Assembly: GCF_011801125.1 (NCBI RefSeq)
Contig: NZ_CP046171.1
Coordinates: forward strand, 3,100,001 to 3,164,000
Length of the DNA stretch: 64,000 nucleotides
Direction: 5' to 3'
DNA from: Nocardia brasiliensis
GTDB lineage: Bacteria; Actinomycetota; Actinomycetes; Mycobacteriales; Mycobacteriaceae
Each line of letters begins with the position of its first letter. Within the stretch, counting starts at the first letter, position 1. The notes below the pieces were generated by a model. It ran no database searches and was not told the DNA's origin. It saw only the letters and a program-made list of their open reading frames with translations. Of this stretch, positions 8,530-16,893 are shown piece after piece. The translations under genes were made by a program, and so were the position numbers.

Positions 8530-9311
8530 GACAGCTCCGCCTGCGCCGCGGTGCTCGCCGCCAGATTGCCCGGTGCGGCACCGGTGATCAACGCGACCAA
8601 CCGGTCGCCGTCGACCTCGCGCACCGGGTGCGCGGCCACCGAGCGGCCCCGGCGCAGCACCACGACGTTGTCGCAGACGCGCATGACCTGCGCGAGGTCG
8701 TGGCTGATGATCAGCACGGTGACCCCGCGCTCGCGCAACCCGCGCACCAGCTTCTCCACCGCCGCGGTCTCGCGCACCCCGAGCGCAGCGGTCGGCTCGT
8801 CCATGATCACCATCGCCTTGCCCCAGGCGACCGCGCGCGCGATGGCGATGCTCTGCCGTTGGCCGCCGCTCATCCGGCGCACCGTGGTCCGCACCGAGGG
8901 GACATCCACGTCGAGATCGCGCAGGATCTCGGTGCTGCGCGCGATCATCGCCGTGCGGTTGAGGATCTGCAACGGCCAGATCCGGTGCACGAGTTCGCGA
9001 TTCAGGAACAGGTTCTGCCAGACCGCCAGATCGTCGATCAGCGCGAGGTCCTGGTACACCGTCTCGATGCCCAGCTTCCTTGCGTCCTCCGGCGACCCGA
9101 GCCGCACCGGCGCGCCGCGGAACCGGATCTCACCGGTGTCGGGCGGGTGCACGCCGGTGAGACAGCGCACCAGGGTCGATTTGCCCGCGCCGTTGTCCCC
9201 GACCAGCGCGGTGACCTCGCCCTCGGGGATGGTCAGGTCGACGCCGTCGAGTGCCAGGACGGAATCGAACGCTTTGGTGAGGCCGTGCGCCTCCAACATC
9301 GGCTTGCTCAT
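8526..9311 (-). CDS. sugar ABC transporter ATP-binding protein, single nucleotide-binding domain
   Basis: A 261-residue ATPase. Walker A GDNGAGKST is at residues 38-46, the signature RMSGGQRQSIAIARA comes later, Walker B is MVIMDEPTAAL, and the switch His is in IISHDL. RbsA proteins normally carry two tandem ATPase domains (about 500 aa). This one has a single domain, as in FrcA of the fructose/ribose/mannose system of Sinorhizobium. It therefore must dimerise to energise the permease. Start ATG 9311 lies 8 bases after the permease stop, and the stop overlaps the kinase start. The cargo is a pentose or hexose, judging from the operon. Confidence 0.88.
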   Translation of the reverse strand: MSKPMLEAHGLTKAFDSVLALDGVDLTIPEGEVTALVGDNGAGKSTLVRCLTGVHPPDTGEIRFRGAPVRLGSPEDARKLGIETVYQDLALIDDLAVWQNLFLNRELVHRIWPLQILNRTAMIARSTEILRDLDVDVPSVRTTVRRMSGGQRQSIAIARAVAWGKAMVIMDEPTAALGVRETAAVEKLVRGLRERGVTVLIISHDLAQVMRVCDNVVVLRRGRSVAAHPVREVDGDRLVALITGAAPGNLAASTAAQAELS

Positions 9312-9319
9312 CACATCAG

Positions 9320-10285
9320 CTACTTTCGGAAGCGCGAGATCGCCGCTGCGAGCAGCAGTACCGCGCCCACCGCGACCGGTTGGTAGTACTGCGAGATCCC
9401 GAGAATGGTGAACCCGTTGATCAGCGAGGTGAAAAGGACCGCCCCGCAGACGGTGCCGAGAACCGAGGCCTTGCCGCCGCTCAGCGACGAACCGCCGAGC
9501 ACAACGGCCGCAATGGAACTCAACAGATAGGTGGTCTGCAATGAGGGGTCCGCGCCGCCGTTGCGGGCGACGAGCATGACTCCGGCGACGCCGCACAGCA
9601 GCCCGCACGCGAGGTAGGCGATCAACCGGATGCGCTGCACCGGAATGCCGGTCTCGCGCGCGGAGTCGATATTGCCGCCGGTGGCGAGCAGGTGGGTGCC
9701 GAGGCGGGTCCGGAACAGGATGCCCGCCACGCCGAGCGCCGCGACCAGCGCCAGCAGCCAGAACCAGCGGAACGGGCCTGCCCCGTCGAGCGCGAGGCTC
9801 TGCAGGAAGGGTGAATTCACCGCGACGCTGTTGCCGCTGGTGAGCAACAGGGTGCAGCCGCTCAGCACGCTCAGCGTGCCGAGGGTGACCACGAAGTCGG
9901 TCATCTGGAACCGGCCGATCAACACGCCGTTGACCACCCCGACGACCAGGCCGCCCACGATCGCGGCCACGATGCCGACGCTCACCGGGTACCCGTGGCT
10001 GGTCAGATAGCCGAGCAGCGCCGCCGACCAGGGCAGCGTCGCGCCGACGGAGAGGTCGATGCCGCCGACGACCACCGCGAACTGCTGCCCGAGCGCGAGC
10101 ACCGTCAGGATCGTGGAGGCGACGAGCAGATCGTCGATGTTGCTTGCGGTCAAGAAGTTCGGGGTGGCGATGAAGAACGCCACCCACACCAGAACCAGCG
10201 CGATGGGCGCCGCGAATTCGGCGAGCCGGGCCGAGATCCGCCGGTCGCCGCCTCGGTCGGGCGCGACCGCGGCGACGCTGCTCAC
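9320..10285 (-). CDS. sugar ABC transporter permease (RbsC/FrcC family)
   Basis: A 321-residue integral membrane protein with about 9-10 hydrophobic segments. The family hallmark GGIDLSVGA is followed by the later conserved VVLGGSSLSGGKASVLGT, both typical of BPD_transp_2 permeases for ribose, xylose and fructose. It forms the membrane channel of the importer with the binding lipoprotein upstream and the single-domain ATPase downstream. Start GTG 10285 overlaps the stop of the binding-protein gene (10282-10285), indicating translational coupling. Confidence 0.9.
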   Translation of the reverse strand: MSSVAAVAPDRGGDRRISARLAEFAAPIALVLVWVAFFIATPNFLTASNIDDLLVASTILTVLALGQQFAVVVGGIDLSVGATLPWSAALLGYLTSHGYPVSVGIVAAIVGGLVVGVVNGVLIGRFQMTDFVVTLGTLSVLSGCTLLLTSGNSVAVNSPFLQSLALDGAGPFRWFWLLALVAALGVAGILFRTRLGTHLLATGGNIDSARETGIPVQRIRLIAYLACGLLCGVAGVMLVARNGGADPSLQTTYLLSSIAAVVLGGSSLSGGKASVLGTVCGAVLFTSLINGFTILGISQYYQPVAVGAVLLLAAAISRFRK

Positions 10286-11298
10286 TTGTGCACCAGCCCG
10301 GCCAGCGGATTGTCGAACGCGGTGATCGGCTTGGGGAACGCAGCGATCTGCTGGTCGACATTGTCCGCGCCGATGAACGCGATCGGTGCCACCACCCGCT
10401 CTGGGATGGCCTTGCCCTGGTGCATGGCCAGGCAGGCTTGGACCGCGAGTTCGCCTTCGGCGTAGGGATATTGGGTCACCGTGCCGTACAGCGTGCCCGC
10501 CTTGACCGCGTCCAGCGCGGCTTGGATGCCGTCGACCGAGATCACCTTGATCTGCCCGGTGCGGCCCGCGTTCTTGATCGCCTGCGCGGCGCCGAGGCCC
10601 ATGGTGTCGTTGGCGGCGAAGATCCCGGTGATGTCGGGGTGCGCCTTCAGGATCGCCTCGGTGACCGTGAGGCCCTTGTCCTGCTCGTAGTCGGCGGGGG
10701 TGCGCTGCACGATCTCCAGCTTGCCCGCGACCGTGTCGCTGAACCCCTTGTCCCGGTTGATGCCGTTCTGCTCACCGGCGATGCCTTGCAGCACAACCAC
10801 TTTCCCTGAACCGCCGAGTGCGTCGAGCATCTTCTCCGCCGCGATCCGGCCCGCGGCCAGATTGTCCGAGCCGATAAAGCCGGCGTACTGGACACCGGCC
10901 TGCTTCGAGGCGGCGGCGTCGATCTGAGTGTCCAGATTGAGGATGGGAATGTTCTTGCGCGCCACCGGAACCAGCGGCGTGATCACGTTGGTGGCGTTGA
11001 CCGGGACCACGGCGAAGCAGTCGTACCCCTGCGCGGCGAGGGTGGAGATCTGGGCGTTCTCGCCGTCGGCGTCGGTCTCGGACTGGCCGGCCTGCACCGC
11101 GACGTCGACCCCGAGCCGCGCGCCCTCGGCCTTCGCGCCGTCGCGCAGCGCCGCCCAGTAGGGGTTGGTGAAATTGCGGGTGACGACCGCGATCTTGAAA
11201 TCCGACGACGCGTCCTCGCCGCGGCCGCAGCCCGCGGTGAGCGCGACCGCGCTGACGAGGGCCATGCCGGCGACCGCGTACCTGAATCGTGAGTTCAT
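10282..11298 (-). CDS. sugar-binding lipoprotein of the ABC importer (RbsB-like)
   Basis: A 338-residue periplasmic-binding-protein-like lipoprotein. The signal peptide ends in lipobox LTAGC, giving acylated Cys24. The mature part starts with KIAVVTRNFTNPYWAALRDG, then VVPVNATN, GSDNLAAGR, IFAANDTMGLGAAQAI and VDGIQAALDAVK, all characteristic of Peripla_BP_4 pentose/hexose binders. It captures the sugar at the outer face of the membrane and delivers it to the permease. First gene of a five-gene operon. The promoter region holds two LacI-type operators and a CRP-like site. Confidence 0.9.
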   Translation of the reverse strand: MNSRFRYAVAGMALVSAVALTAGCGRGEDASSDFKIAVVTRNFTNPYWAALRDGAKAEGARLGVDVAVQAGQSETDADGENAQISTLAAQGYDCFAVVPVNATNVITPLVPVARKNIPILNLDTQIDAAASKQAGVQYAGFIGSDNLAAGRIAAEKMLDALGGSGKVVVLQGIAGEQNGINRDKGFSDTVAGKLEIVQRTPADYEQDKGLTVTEAILKAHPDITGIFAANDTMGLGAAQAIKNAGRTGQIKVISVDGIQAALDAVKAGTLYGTVTQYPYAEGELAVQACLAMHQGKAIPERVVAPIAFIGADNVDQQIAAFPKPITAFDNPLAGLVHK

Positions 11299-11328
11299 CT
11301 GGTGTTCGACCTATCCTGGGCTCATTCT

Positions 11329-11353
11329 CAACTCGTGTTGACAACACGTGTTG
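11329..11353. promoter_or_regulatory. tandem LacI-family operators
   Basis: A perfect 12-bp palindrome CAACACGTGTTG (11342-11353) is preceded, one base away, by a near copy CAACTCGTGTTG (11329-11340). CpG-centred palindromes of this kind are typical of LacI-family operators. They lie between the sugar-import operon and the LacI regulator gene, close to the 5' end of the binding-protein gene, where bound repressor would block the leftward promoter. Confidence 0.7.
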
Positions 11354-11363
11354 ATGTGTAGTG

Positions 11364-11379
11364 TGTGACCTGTATCACG
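11364..11379. promoter_or_regulatory. CRP/GlxR-like binding site
   Basis: TGTGA-CCTGTA-TCACG closely fits the TGTGA-N6-TCACA consensus of cAMP-responsive regulators in actinobacteria. It sits in the divergent region of the sugar operon and its LacI gene, next to the double operator, suggesting combined carbon-catabolite and inducer control. A leftward TTGACA (complement of 11383-11388) lies just beside it. Confidence 0.55.
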
Positions 11380-11439
11380 AGCTGTCAAGGGTCTTCCGTT
11401 CAGTTCGCGAGAATGGCAAGGCAGACAGGAGAAATCGCG

Positions 11440-12444
11440 ATGGCAGTCACCCGAGCCGATGTCGCCCGGCGCGCGGGCACCTCACCCGCCTTGGTCAGCT
11501 ACGTGATCAACGGTGGTCCCCGCCAGGTCGCACCCGCCACGCGCGCGCGGATCGAGGCCGCCATCGAGGAACTGGGCTACCGGCCCAACCTGTCCGCGCG
11601 CAGCCTGCGGATGAACCGCGGGCATGCGCTCGGGATGGTGATCCCCGACGGGGCGAACCCGTTCTTCGCCGAGCTGTCCGCCGTGATCGAGGCGGCGGCG
11701 TTCGCGCGGGGATATCCGCTCATTGTCGGTAACGCCGCGGGCGACGAGGCGCGTGAGCGCGCCTACGTGAGCTCGTTCATCGACCGCCGAGTCGAAGGGC
11801 TGCTTGCGATTTCGTCGTCCTGGAAGTCCGGTGTCGCCGAGGCGTGCGCGGCGGCGCAGATGGCGCTGATCGCGGTGGACCGCATCATCGACCCGCAGCG
11901 CTGCGCGCACGTGATGTGCGATTCGGTCGCGGGCGCGCGGACCGCGGTCGAGCATCTGATCGCGCACGGGCACCGCGACATCGCCTGCCTCAGCGGACCG
12001 CACGTCTCCACCGCGGAGGAGCGGGTCGCGGGCTATCGCGAGGCGTTGCGGCATGCGGGGCTGCCCGAGAATGTCATCGTGCGTACCGAATTCGGCGGCG
12101 CGGCGGGCTATCACGCGCTCGACGGGCTGATCGCGGGCACGCCGAGGCCGACGGCGGTTTTCGTGACAAGCGATCTGCAGGCGATGGGAATGTTGCGCGC
12201 CGCATACGATGCCGGGCTGCGCGTGCCCGACGATCTCGCGGTCGTCGCCTTCGACGGCATCGAGTACTCCCGATACACCAGGCCGGGCCTGACCACCATG
12301 GTGCAGCCGACCAGGAAGATGGGCGAACTCGCGGTGGAACTGCTGCTGCGTCAGATCGATACCGGGACGGCCGAGCCCGGGGTCGTCAGCTTGGCCGCGG
12401 AACTGAAAACCCGCGGTTCCTGCGGGTGCTCCGACGCGTTTTAG
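11440..12444 (+). CDS. LacI-family transcriptional regulator of the sugar operon
   Basis: A 334-residue regulator. The N-terminal LacI helix-turn-helix (TRADVARRAGTSPALVSYVIN) and hinge (RPNLSARSLRM) are followed by a type I periplasmic-binding fold that senses sugar (GMVIPDGANPFFAEL, FVTSDLQAMGMLRA, VVAFDGIEYSRYTRPGLTT). It probably represses the divergent importer/kinase operon and itself through the palindromes at 11329-11353, with the imported sugar as inducer. Start at ATG 11440, where family similarity begins, 9 bases after AGGAG. The C-terminal SCGC is conserved in many members. Confidence 0.9.
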   Translation: MAVTRADVARRAGTSPALVSYVINGGPRQVAPATRARIEAAIEELGYRPNLSARSLRMNRGHALGMVIPDGANPFFAELSAVIEAAAFARGYPLIVGNAAGDEARERAYVSSFIDRRVEGLLAISSSWKSGVAEACAAAQMALIAVDRIIDPQRCAHVMCDSVAGARTAVEHLIAHGHRDIACLSGPHVSTAEERVAGYREALRHAGLPENVIVRTEFGGAAGYHALDGLIAGTPRPTAVFVTSDLQAMGMLRAAYDAGLRVPDDLAVVAFDGIEYSRYTRPGLTTMVQPTRKMGELAVELLLRQIDTGTAEPGVVSLAAELKTRGSCGCSDAF

Positions 12445-12555
12445 CAGCTCAGCTCGGTGGCAGTGGGTGTGGCGCGCACCAGGACACGCCTTGCGTCCGG
12501 CGGCAAAAGCGCGAACCGCCTTGCGCGCGGGCTTGTCGGACTACCGTGGTTGCGC

Positions 12556-12843
12556 ATGGCGACCAGGGATATCACGGTGACCGTGGACAAGAGCGAGTGG
12601 CGCGCTCTGAAGTATGCGGCCGAGTGTGCGGGGATGAGCCTGGAGGCGTACGTCTGCTGGGGTGTGCGGCTGCTGGCTCTGCAATCCAGGCCCGAGGGCG
12701 GTGTCGCGCGGCACCACTCCGCCGTGCGCGCACCGGCGGTGCGTCGCGCGCCGCGCGTGGTCGAGGAACTGGAATCGGCGGCATGGTCGGAGACATTCGC
12801 CGAGCGGCTGTCGCATCGCGCGGAGGGCTTCCGCGACGACTGA
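12556..12843 (+). CDS. small protein with ribbon-helix-helix-like N-terminus, function unknown
   Basis: A 95-residue protein. The first half (DITVTVDKSEWRALKYAAE, then AGMSLEAYVCWGVRLLAL) has the beta-strand, helix, helix pattern of ribbon-helix-helix/CopG proteins, with the strand at 4-10. The second half is Arg/Ala-rich and then acidic, resembling a tail that could contact DNA or a partner. An upstream in-frame start at 12457 adds 33 residues of low-complexity sequence, and the ATG at 12556 is preferred. No toxin gene is adjacent, so an antitoxin role is not supported. Downstream lies a degraded acyl-CoA dehydrogenase. Confidence 0.55.
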   Translation: MATRDITVTVDKSEWRALKYAAECAGMSLEAYVCWGVRLLALQSRPEGGVARHHSAVRAPAVRRAPRVVEELESAAWSETFAERLSHRAEGFRDD

Positions 12844-12870
12844 GCGTCCGTCGCCCGGCTCGAACGAGCG

Positions 12871-13221
12871 GGTGCCGAAACATTCCGGCGCCCACCGCAG
12901 CATCTGCTCGGGCGTGGCGGCCTTGCCGATCGCCGAAAGGGCCAGCGCGGGCATCACCACGGCGAGGCCGATGCCGGCACAGCCCCAGAACACCTCCTCC
13001 ATGAACATGGGCAGCGACAGTCCGGTGCGATCGCCGATGAGGTCGCGGTAGAACAGCGGACTGTAGAAGCCGCGCGCGGCGGCCTCCTCCAGTACCGGCC
13101 ACGGGAACTCTTGAGCGCTGTCGTAGTGCGCTGCCACCGGCCTGATGCAGTCCCGCGCGAACTCGTGGGCACGTTTGGCCAGGTCGTGCTGGGCGGCCGT
13201 GGGCGTCAGATCGAAGGTCAC
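12871..13221 (-). pseudogene. acyl-CoA dehydrogenase, N-terminal fragment
   Basis: Translation from GTG 13221 gives 117 residues that look entirely like the N-terminal helical domain of acyl-CoA dehydrogenases (VTFDLTPTAAQ, FARDCIRPVAAHYD, PMFMEEVFWGCAGIGLAV, EQMLRWAPECFGT). Immediately after CFGT, where the FAD- and substrate-binding middle domain should begin (KLAALAISEPEGGSD in family members), the sequence turns into unrelated residues that run antisense through the small gene at 12556. About two thirds of a normal 390-residue enzyme is missing, so this is a truncated relic. Confidence 0.75.
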
Positions 13222-13256
13222 GTCCGGGTGATACCCAGCCGCAGGCCGCCGACGCG

Positions 13257-13874
13257 CTATCCGGCGGTCTCGAGCTTGCCGGTGTACGCGTCGACCTGGA
13301 CCTCGTAGTCCTCGGCGGTGTCGCCGGGGGCCTGGATGTCGAACTCGTACTGCGCGGCGTTGTCCTTGCCTTCGATCTTCCACTTCTCGACCCGGCCCGG
13401 CCGTGCTTCGGTCGCGGTGGCCATCGCGTCGTGCAGCGGCACCGCGGCCCGCAGATCGATCGCCTCGCGGGTGCGCTCGGTGCGCTGCTCGTCCGCGTCG
13501 AGGTTCTCCCGGTGTTCGGTCACGACGGTGCCCGAGTCCGCGGTGAGCTGGACGGTGTATTGCTCGGTGTCGGAGGTCAGCTTCACCTTGTAGACGTAGG
13601 TGCGGTGCGCGTTGACGCCCTCGGGTTCCAGCTCGAGGCCGGTCAGTGTGCCGTCGAACTTCTTGCGCGCCGCGTCGAGCGCGTTCTGCGCGCTGATCGG
13701 GAACTGGTGCTTCGCGAGATCTATCCGCGCTGCGTCGGTGTCCGTCGGTGCCGAGCCGCTCAGCGTGGGCACGGCGGCCGAGGTGCCGGTGGCGGCGGGC
13801 TGCGCGTCATCGTCGCAGGCCGCGCTCGCGACCGCGACGGCGGCCACGAACGGGATGATCAGTGCTGCCTTCAT
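13257..13874 (-). CDS. PepSY-domain lipoprotein
   Basis: A 205-residue exported lipoprotein. The signal peptide is hydrophobic and ends in ASAAC, with Cys19 as the lipidated residue. Two PepSY-like repeats follow: ISAQNALDAARKKFDGTLTGLELEPEG with YVYKVKL, and later a second segment ending in YEVQVDAYTGKLETAG. PepSY domains are usually linked to control of extracytoplasmic proteases or to protein-protein contacts at the cell surface. Start ATG 13874 follows AGGAGGAAT. It is divergent from the arginine deiminase gene, with 427 bases between them. The exact role is unknown. Confidence 0.82.
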   Translation of the reverse strand: MKAALIIPFVAAVAVASAACDDDAQPAATGTSAAVPTLSGSAPTDTDAARIDLAKHQFPISAQNALDAARKKFDGTLTGLELEPEGVNAHRTYVYKVKLTSDTEQYTVQLTADSGTVVTEHRENLDADEQRTERTREAIDLRAAVPLHDAMATATEARPGRVEKWKIEGKDNAAQYEFDIQAPGDTAEDYEVQVDAYTGKLETAG

Positions 13875-14301
13875 CGCTGCTATTCCTCCTGCTCGAAAGT
13901 AACCATCGGAATGCGTCGAGAATCGGTGGCGGTGCCGCCACGACAGAGCTCGGATGCCCGGCAGGGGTGGCGGTAAACCCCGGGGCGGATCGGGCACCCG
14001 CCGGTCGGCGGGTCGAAGCACCCGGTCGACGGATATGGGGGAGTGCGTCCCGGCCCTACTGTGAAAACCGGGATCGGCCTGTGCCCTGCCTATCAGGGCG
14101 GCGAAACCTGAACTCCCCCCTGCGGTTTCGCCGTGCGCGGCAGATCGATCCTGTTGTCCGCCGACCTCGGACGTCACCAGTGCTCCCTCCGTGGCGACGA
14201 ACCGGACCGACCGGAGCCGGGTCGAGGTCGGCGGACGCCTCGCGCGCCACCGACGCGCTCGGGGCCGACCGTTGCCGACCTCGGCGAGAAAGTGGGTTGA
14301 C
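13875..14301. other. divergent intergenic region between PepSY and deiminase genes
   Basis: I see no gene in these 427 bases. The region holds a perfect inverted repeat with a two-base centre, GTGGCGG-TG-CCGCCAC (13926-13941), which could be an operator or a small hairpin. It must also contain the promoters of both flanking lipoprotein genes, but no convincing -35/-10 pair stands out. Confidence 0.5.
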
Positions 14302-16005
14302 GTGGCTTTTCGCAGTATCTGGCTGCTCGCGGGCGTGGCCGCGTTGGCGCTGTCCGGCTGCGCGGCCGCCACCGCGGACCGGCTGGACGCGCAGATCAGG
14401 GCCGACAGCAACCGCGACGGCGTCGTCGACGACAAGGACGTCGACGCCAAGGCGAACGGCGCGGTCATCCTGCCGAACATCGGCGACAGCGCGCGGCGTT
14501 GTCCGACGAGCACCAGCCCGCTCTCCGACGCCGAACTCGCGGCCTGCCACGACGCCGCCGACGACGTGGCGCGCGCCCCGGAGTATCTGGCGCCGCTGGT
14601 GACGATGCCGGTCGGCACGGCGGCGGGTGCCAGTGGGCAGGTGGCGGTGGTCGGCGCGGGCGCCGACAAGATCCGGTTGTTCATCAGGCGCGCGGACGCG
14701 TGGGTGCCGCTGCATCCCGACACCGAGCTGACCGAGCGCGAGTTGCGCGAGGGCGCGATTCTGGGCGTCGATGCCCGAGATGTGTTGCGCGACAGGGCGA
14801 TCTGGGACGGTGCGGCCACGGTGCGGTTCACCGTTCGGCGCGGTGCCCGCACGGTGACCGACGATGTCGTGGTCCGCGTCGCTCCCGTCGTCCTGCACAA
14901 CCACACCCAGCCCGCGCGATCGGTGCTGGTGCCCGAGAGCGGCGACGATCGGGCGCACGAGCGGTTCGTCGGCGAACTCGGCGCGGCAGCAAAGGCTTCG
15001 GGCATCGATGCGCCGCTGATCCGGTTGCGGACCACCGATACCTGGGGGCAGGACTTCGTGGAATTCGGCTATGTGTCGATGCCGGGCCTCGGCGGTACGA
15101 ACGTCTCGTTGCGCATCGCGATCCGCTCGCCGCAGCCAGAGCGCGAGGGCGGCCGGGCCGTGTTCGACCTCAAAGGCCCGGGGACCGGGGCAATTCAACT
15201 AGGCGGCTTCGGCGCCCGGCTGGTGGACGCGTTCGGCAACGTCGAAACGATACCGCCGCATACCAACAACGGCCGCGAGTTCCCCACCGGCCGGGTGATC
15301 ATCGGCATCGGCAACGGGGACGATCCCGGGCTGCACAGTGCGGAATTGGAGAAATTCTTTGCCGCACAGCAGGTTCAGGAACCCGTGCTGCTCGACGCGG
15401 GCTGGCTGGTGGTCGGCCATGTCGACGAGTTCGTCCAGTTCCTGCCGAGCAGCGGGGGTCGCGGCTGGCGGCCCGCGGTCTCCGATCCCCGGCGCGGGCT
15501 CGAGATCCTGCGTGCCCAGCAGCGTGCCGGGCACGGTGCGGCACCGGCGCTGTCGCGGCCCGGTGCCGCCGCGCGCACCATCGATGAGGTGCTCGCGGAC
15601 GAAAGGTTCGTCGCGCGAAACGAAGTCGCCGCCCGCAAGATCGACGAGAACGTCGATCGGCTGATCCGCGCGGTCGGCCTGGCGCGCGAGGAGTTCGTCC
15701 GGATTCCCGGGCTGTACGAGTCCGGCGGCGTCGAAGAAGCGCCGGAGGCGTTGGTCGGGTTCTACCCGGGGGCCATCAACGGTGTGCTGATGAACGCCGC
15801 GAATTATGTCGCCCCGCGCCAGTGGGGACCTGTCGTCGACGGCCGCGACGTCTTCGAGGCGGCGGTGACCGAGGCCTACCGATCGGTAGGTCTGACGGTG
15901 CGCTACGTCGACGATTGGGAGGCACTGCATCTGGGCGGCGGTGAAGTGCATTGCGGCACGAACGTGCTGCGACAGATCGAGCAGCGGTGGATCGCACCGC
16001 AGTGA
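14302..16005 (+). CDS. protein-arginine deiminase family lipoprotein (eukaryote-type PAD)
   Basis: A 567-residue lipoprotein. The signal peptide ends ALALSGC (lipidated Cys20). Residues 30-50 (IRADSNRDGVVDDKDVDAK) resemble the calcium-binding DxDADRDGVVE segment of the PAD middle domain, and AVILPNIGD follows as in PADs. The C-terminal catalytic domain keeps all four active-site residues known from human PAD4: Asp251 (WGQDF), His373 and Asp375 (GHVDEF), and Cys551 (GGEVHCGTN). PADs convert peptidyl-arginine to citrulline with Ca2+. This copy would act at the outer surface. GTG 14302 starts the signal peptide. The stop is 11 bases before a cyclase-family gene, so both are probably co-transcribed. 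It is unrelated to the Porphyromonas enzyme. Confidence 0.85.
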   Translation: MAFRSIWLLAGVAALALSGCAAATADRLDAQIRADSNRDGVVDDKDVDAKANGAVILPNIGDSARRCPTSTSPLSDAELAACHDAADDVARAPEYLAPLVTMPVGTAAGASGQVAVVGAGADKIRLFIRRADAWVPLHPDTELTERELREGAILGVDARDVLRDRAIWDGAATVRFTVRRGARTVTDDVVVRVAPVVLHNHTQPARSVLVPESGDDRAHERFVGELGAAAKASGIDAPLIRLRTTDTWGQDFVEFGYVSMPGLGGTNVSLRIAIRSPQPEREGGRAVFDLKGPGTGAIQLGGFGARLVDAFGNVETIPPHTNNGREFPTGRVIIGIGNGDDPGLHSAELEKFFAAQQVQEPVLLDAGWLVVGHVDEFVQFLPSSGGRGWRPAVSDPRRGLEILRAQQRAGHGAAPALSRPGAAARTIDEVLADERFVARNEVAARKIDENVDRLIRAVGLAREEFVRIPGLYESGGVEEAPEALVGFYPGAINGVLMNAANYVAPRQWGPVVDGRDVFEAAVTEAYRSVGLTVRYVDDWEALHLGGGEVHCGTNVLRQIEQRWIAPQ

Positions 16006-16016
16006 AGGAGACGACG

Positions 16017-16886
16017 ATGTCGGTTGCGCTGCCCAGCAATTGGGGCCGCTGGGGCGAGGGTGACGAGCTCGGCACGCTGAATCTGATCACCGCCGCGGTG
16101 CGCGAGCGCGCCGCCCGCGAGGTGCGCACCGGCCGTTCGGTGTCGCTCGCGGTGCCGATCCAGGCCGAGCCGGTGGTCAGCGGGCCCTTCGCGCCGTCGA
16201 CGGCCGGGGCGTCGCCCGTGCGGCTCATCATGGCCTACACCGGATCTCCGGCGTTCGCGCACGCCGACGTCATGCTCGTGACCAACCACCACCCGGAATC
16301 GACGCACCTGGACGCGTTGTCGCACATCGCGGTCGACGGTCAGGTGTATCCGGGGCGGCCCGCGCCCGAGAGCGTGACCATGAGCGGTGTGCGGCACGGT
16401 TCGACGACGGCGTTCGCCGCCGGGATCGTGACCAGGGGCGTGCTGCTCGATCTCGCGCTCGACGCCCCGGTGCCCGCGGACGCCGCGATCACCGCCGCGG
16501 AACTCGAGGCCACCGAGCGGCGCGACGGCGTTCGGCTCGAGCCGGGCGACGCGCTGGTGCTGCGGTTCGGCTGGGTGACGACCCGCTATCGCGGTAATCC
16601 GATGCCGGGGTTGACGATCGACGCGGTGCGCTGGATGCACGATCGCGGTGTCTCGCTATATGCCGGGGATCTCGCCGACGCCTACCCGGCGCTGCCCGGC
16701 GGCCCGGCCGCCATGCACGGCGTCGCGCTGCCGCGGCTGGGCATGCCGCTGATCGACGGGGTCGACGCCGACGAACTCGCCGCTGTCTGTGCCGAACTCG
16801 GTCGCTACAGCTTCCTGCTCTCGGTCGCGCCGCCGCGCATCCACGGCATGACCGGCGTGCCGGTGAATCCGGTCGCGATCTTCTGA
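16017..16886 (+). CDS. cyclase family protein (kynurenine formamidase-like metal hydrolase)
   Basis: A 289-residue member of the cyclase/KynB-like family of metal-dependent hydrolases. The conserved metal-site segment is HHPESTHLDALSHI, with a later GDALVLRFGW and a C-terminal HGMTGVPVNPVAIF typical of the longer actinobacterial branch. These enzymes hydrolyse amides or formamides or act as isatin-type hydrolases. ATG 16017 is preceded by GAAGGAG, which overlaps the stop of the deiminase gene, so translation of the two is closely linked. Whether it acts on a product related to citrulline is unknown. Cytoplasmic (no signal). Confidence 0.82.
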   Translation: MSVALPSNWGRWGEGDELGTLNLITAAVRERAAREVRTGRSVSLAVPIQAEPVVSGPFAPSTAGASPVRLIMAYTGSPAFAHADVMLVTNHHPESTHLDALSHIAVDGQVYPGRPAPESVTMSGVRHGSTTAFAAGIVTRGVLLDLALDAPVPADAAITAAELEATERRDGVRLEPGDALVLRFGWVTTRYRGNPMPGLTIDAVRWMHDRGVSLYAGDLADAYPALPGGPAAMHGVALPRLGMPLIDGVDADELAAVCAELGRYSFLLSVAPPRIHGMTGVPVNPVAIF

Positions 16887-16893
16887 CCGGCGC

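Noticed and set aside
13875..15035. Upstream extension of the PepSY frame through the deiminase region
   Set aside because: The lipoprotein signal and AGGAGGAAT fix the start at 13874, and the extension is antisense to a well-supported gene.
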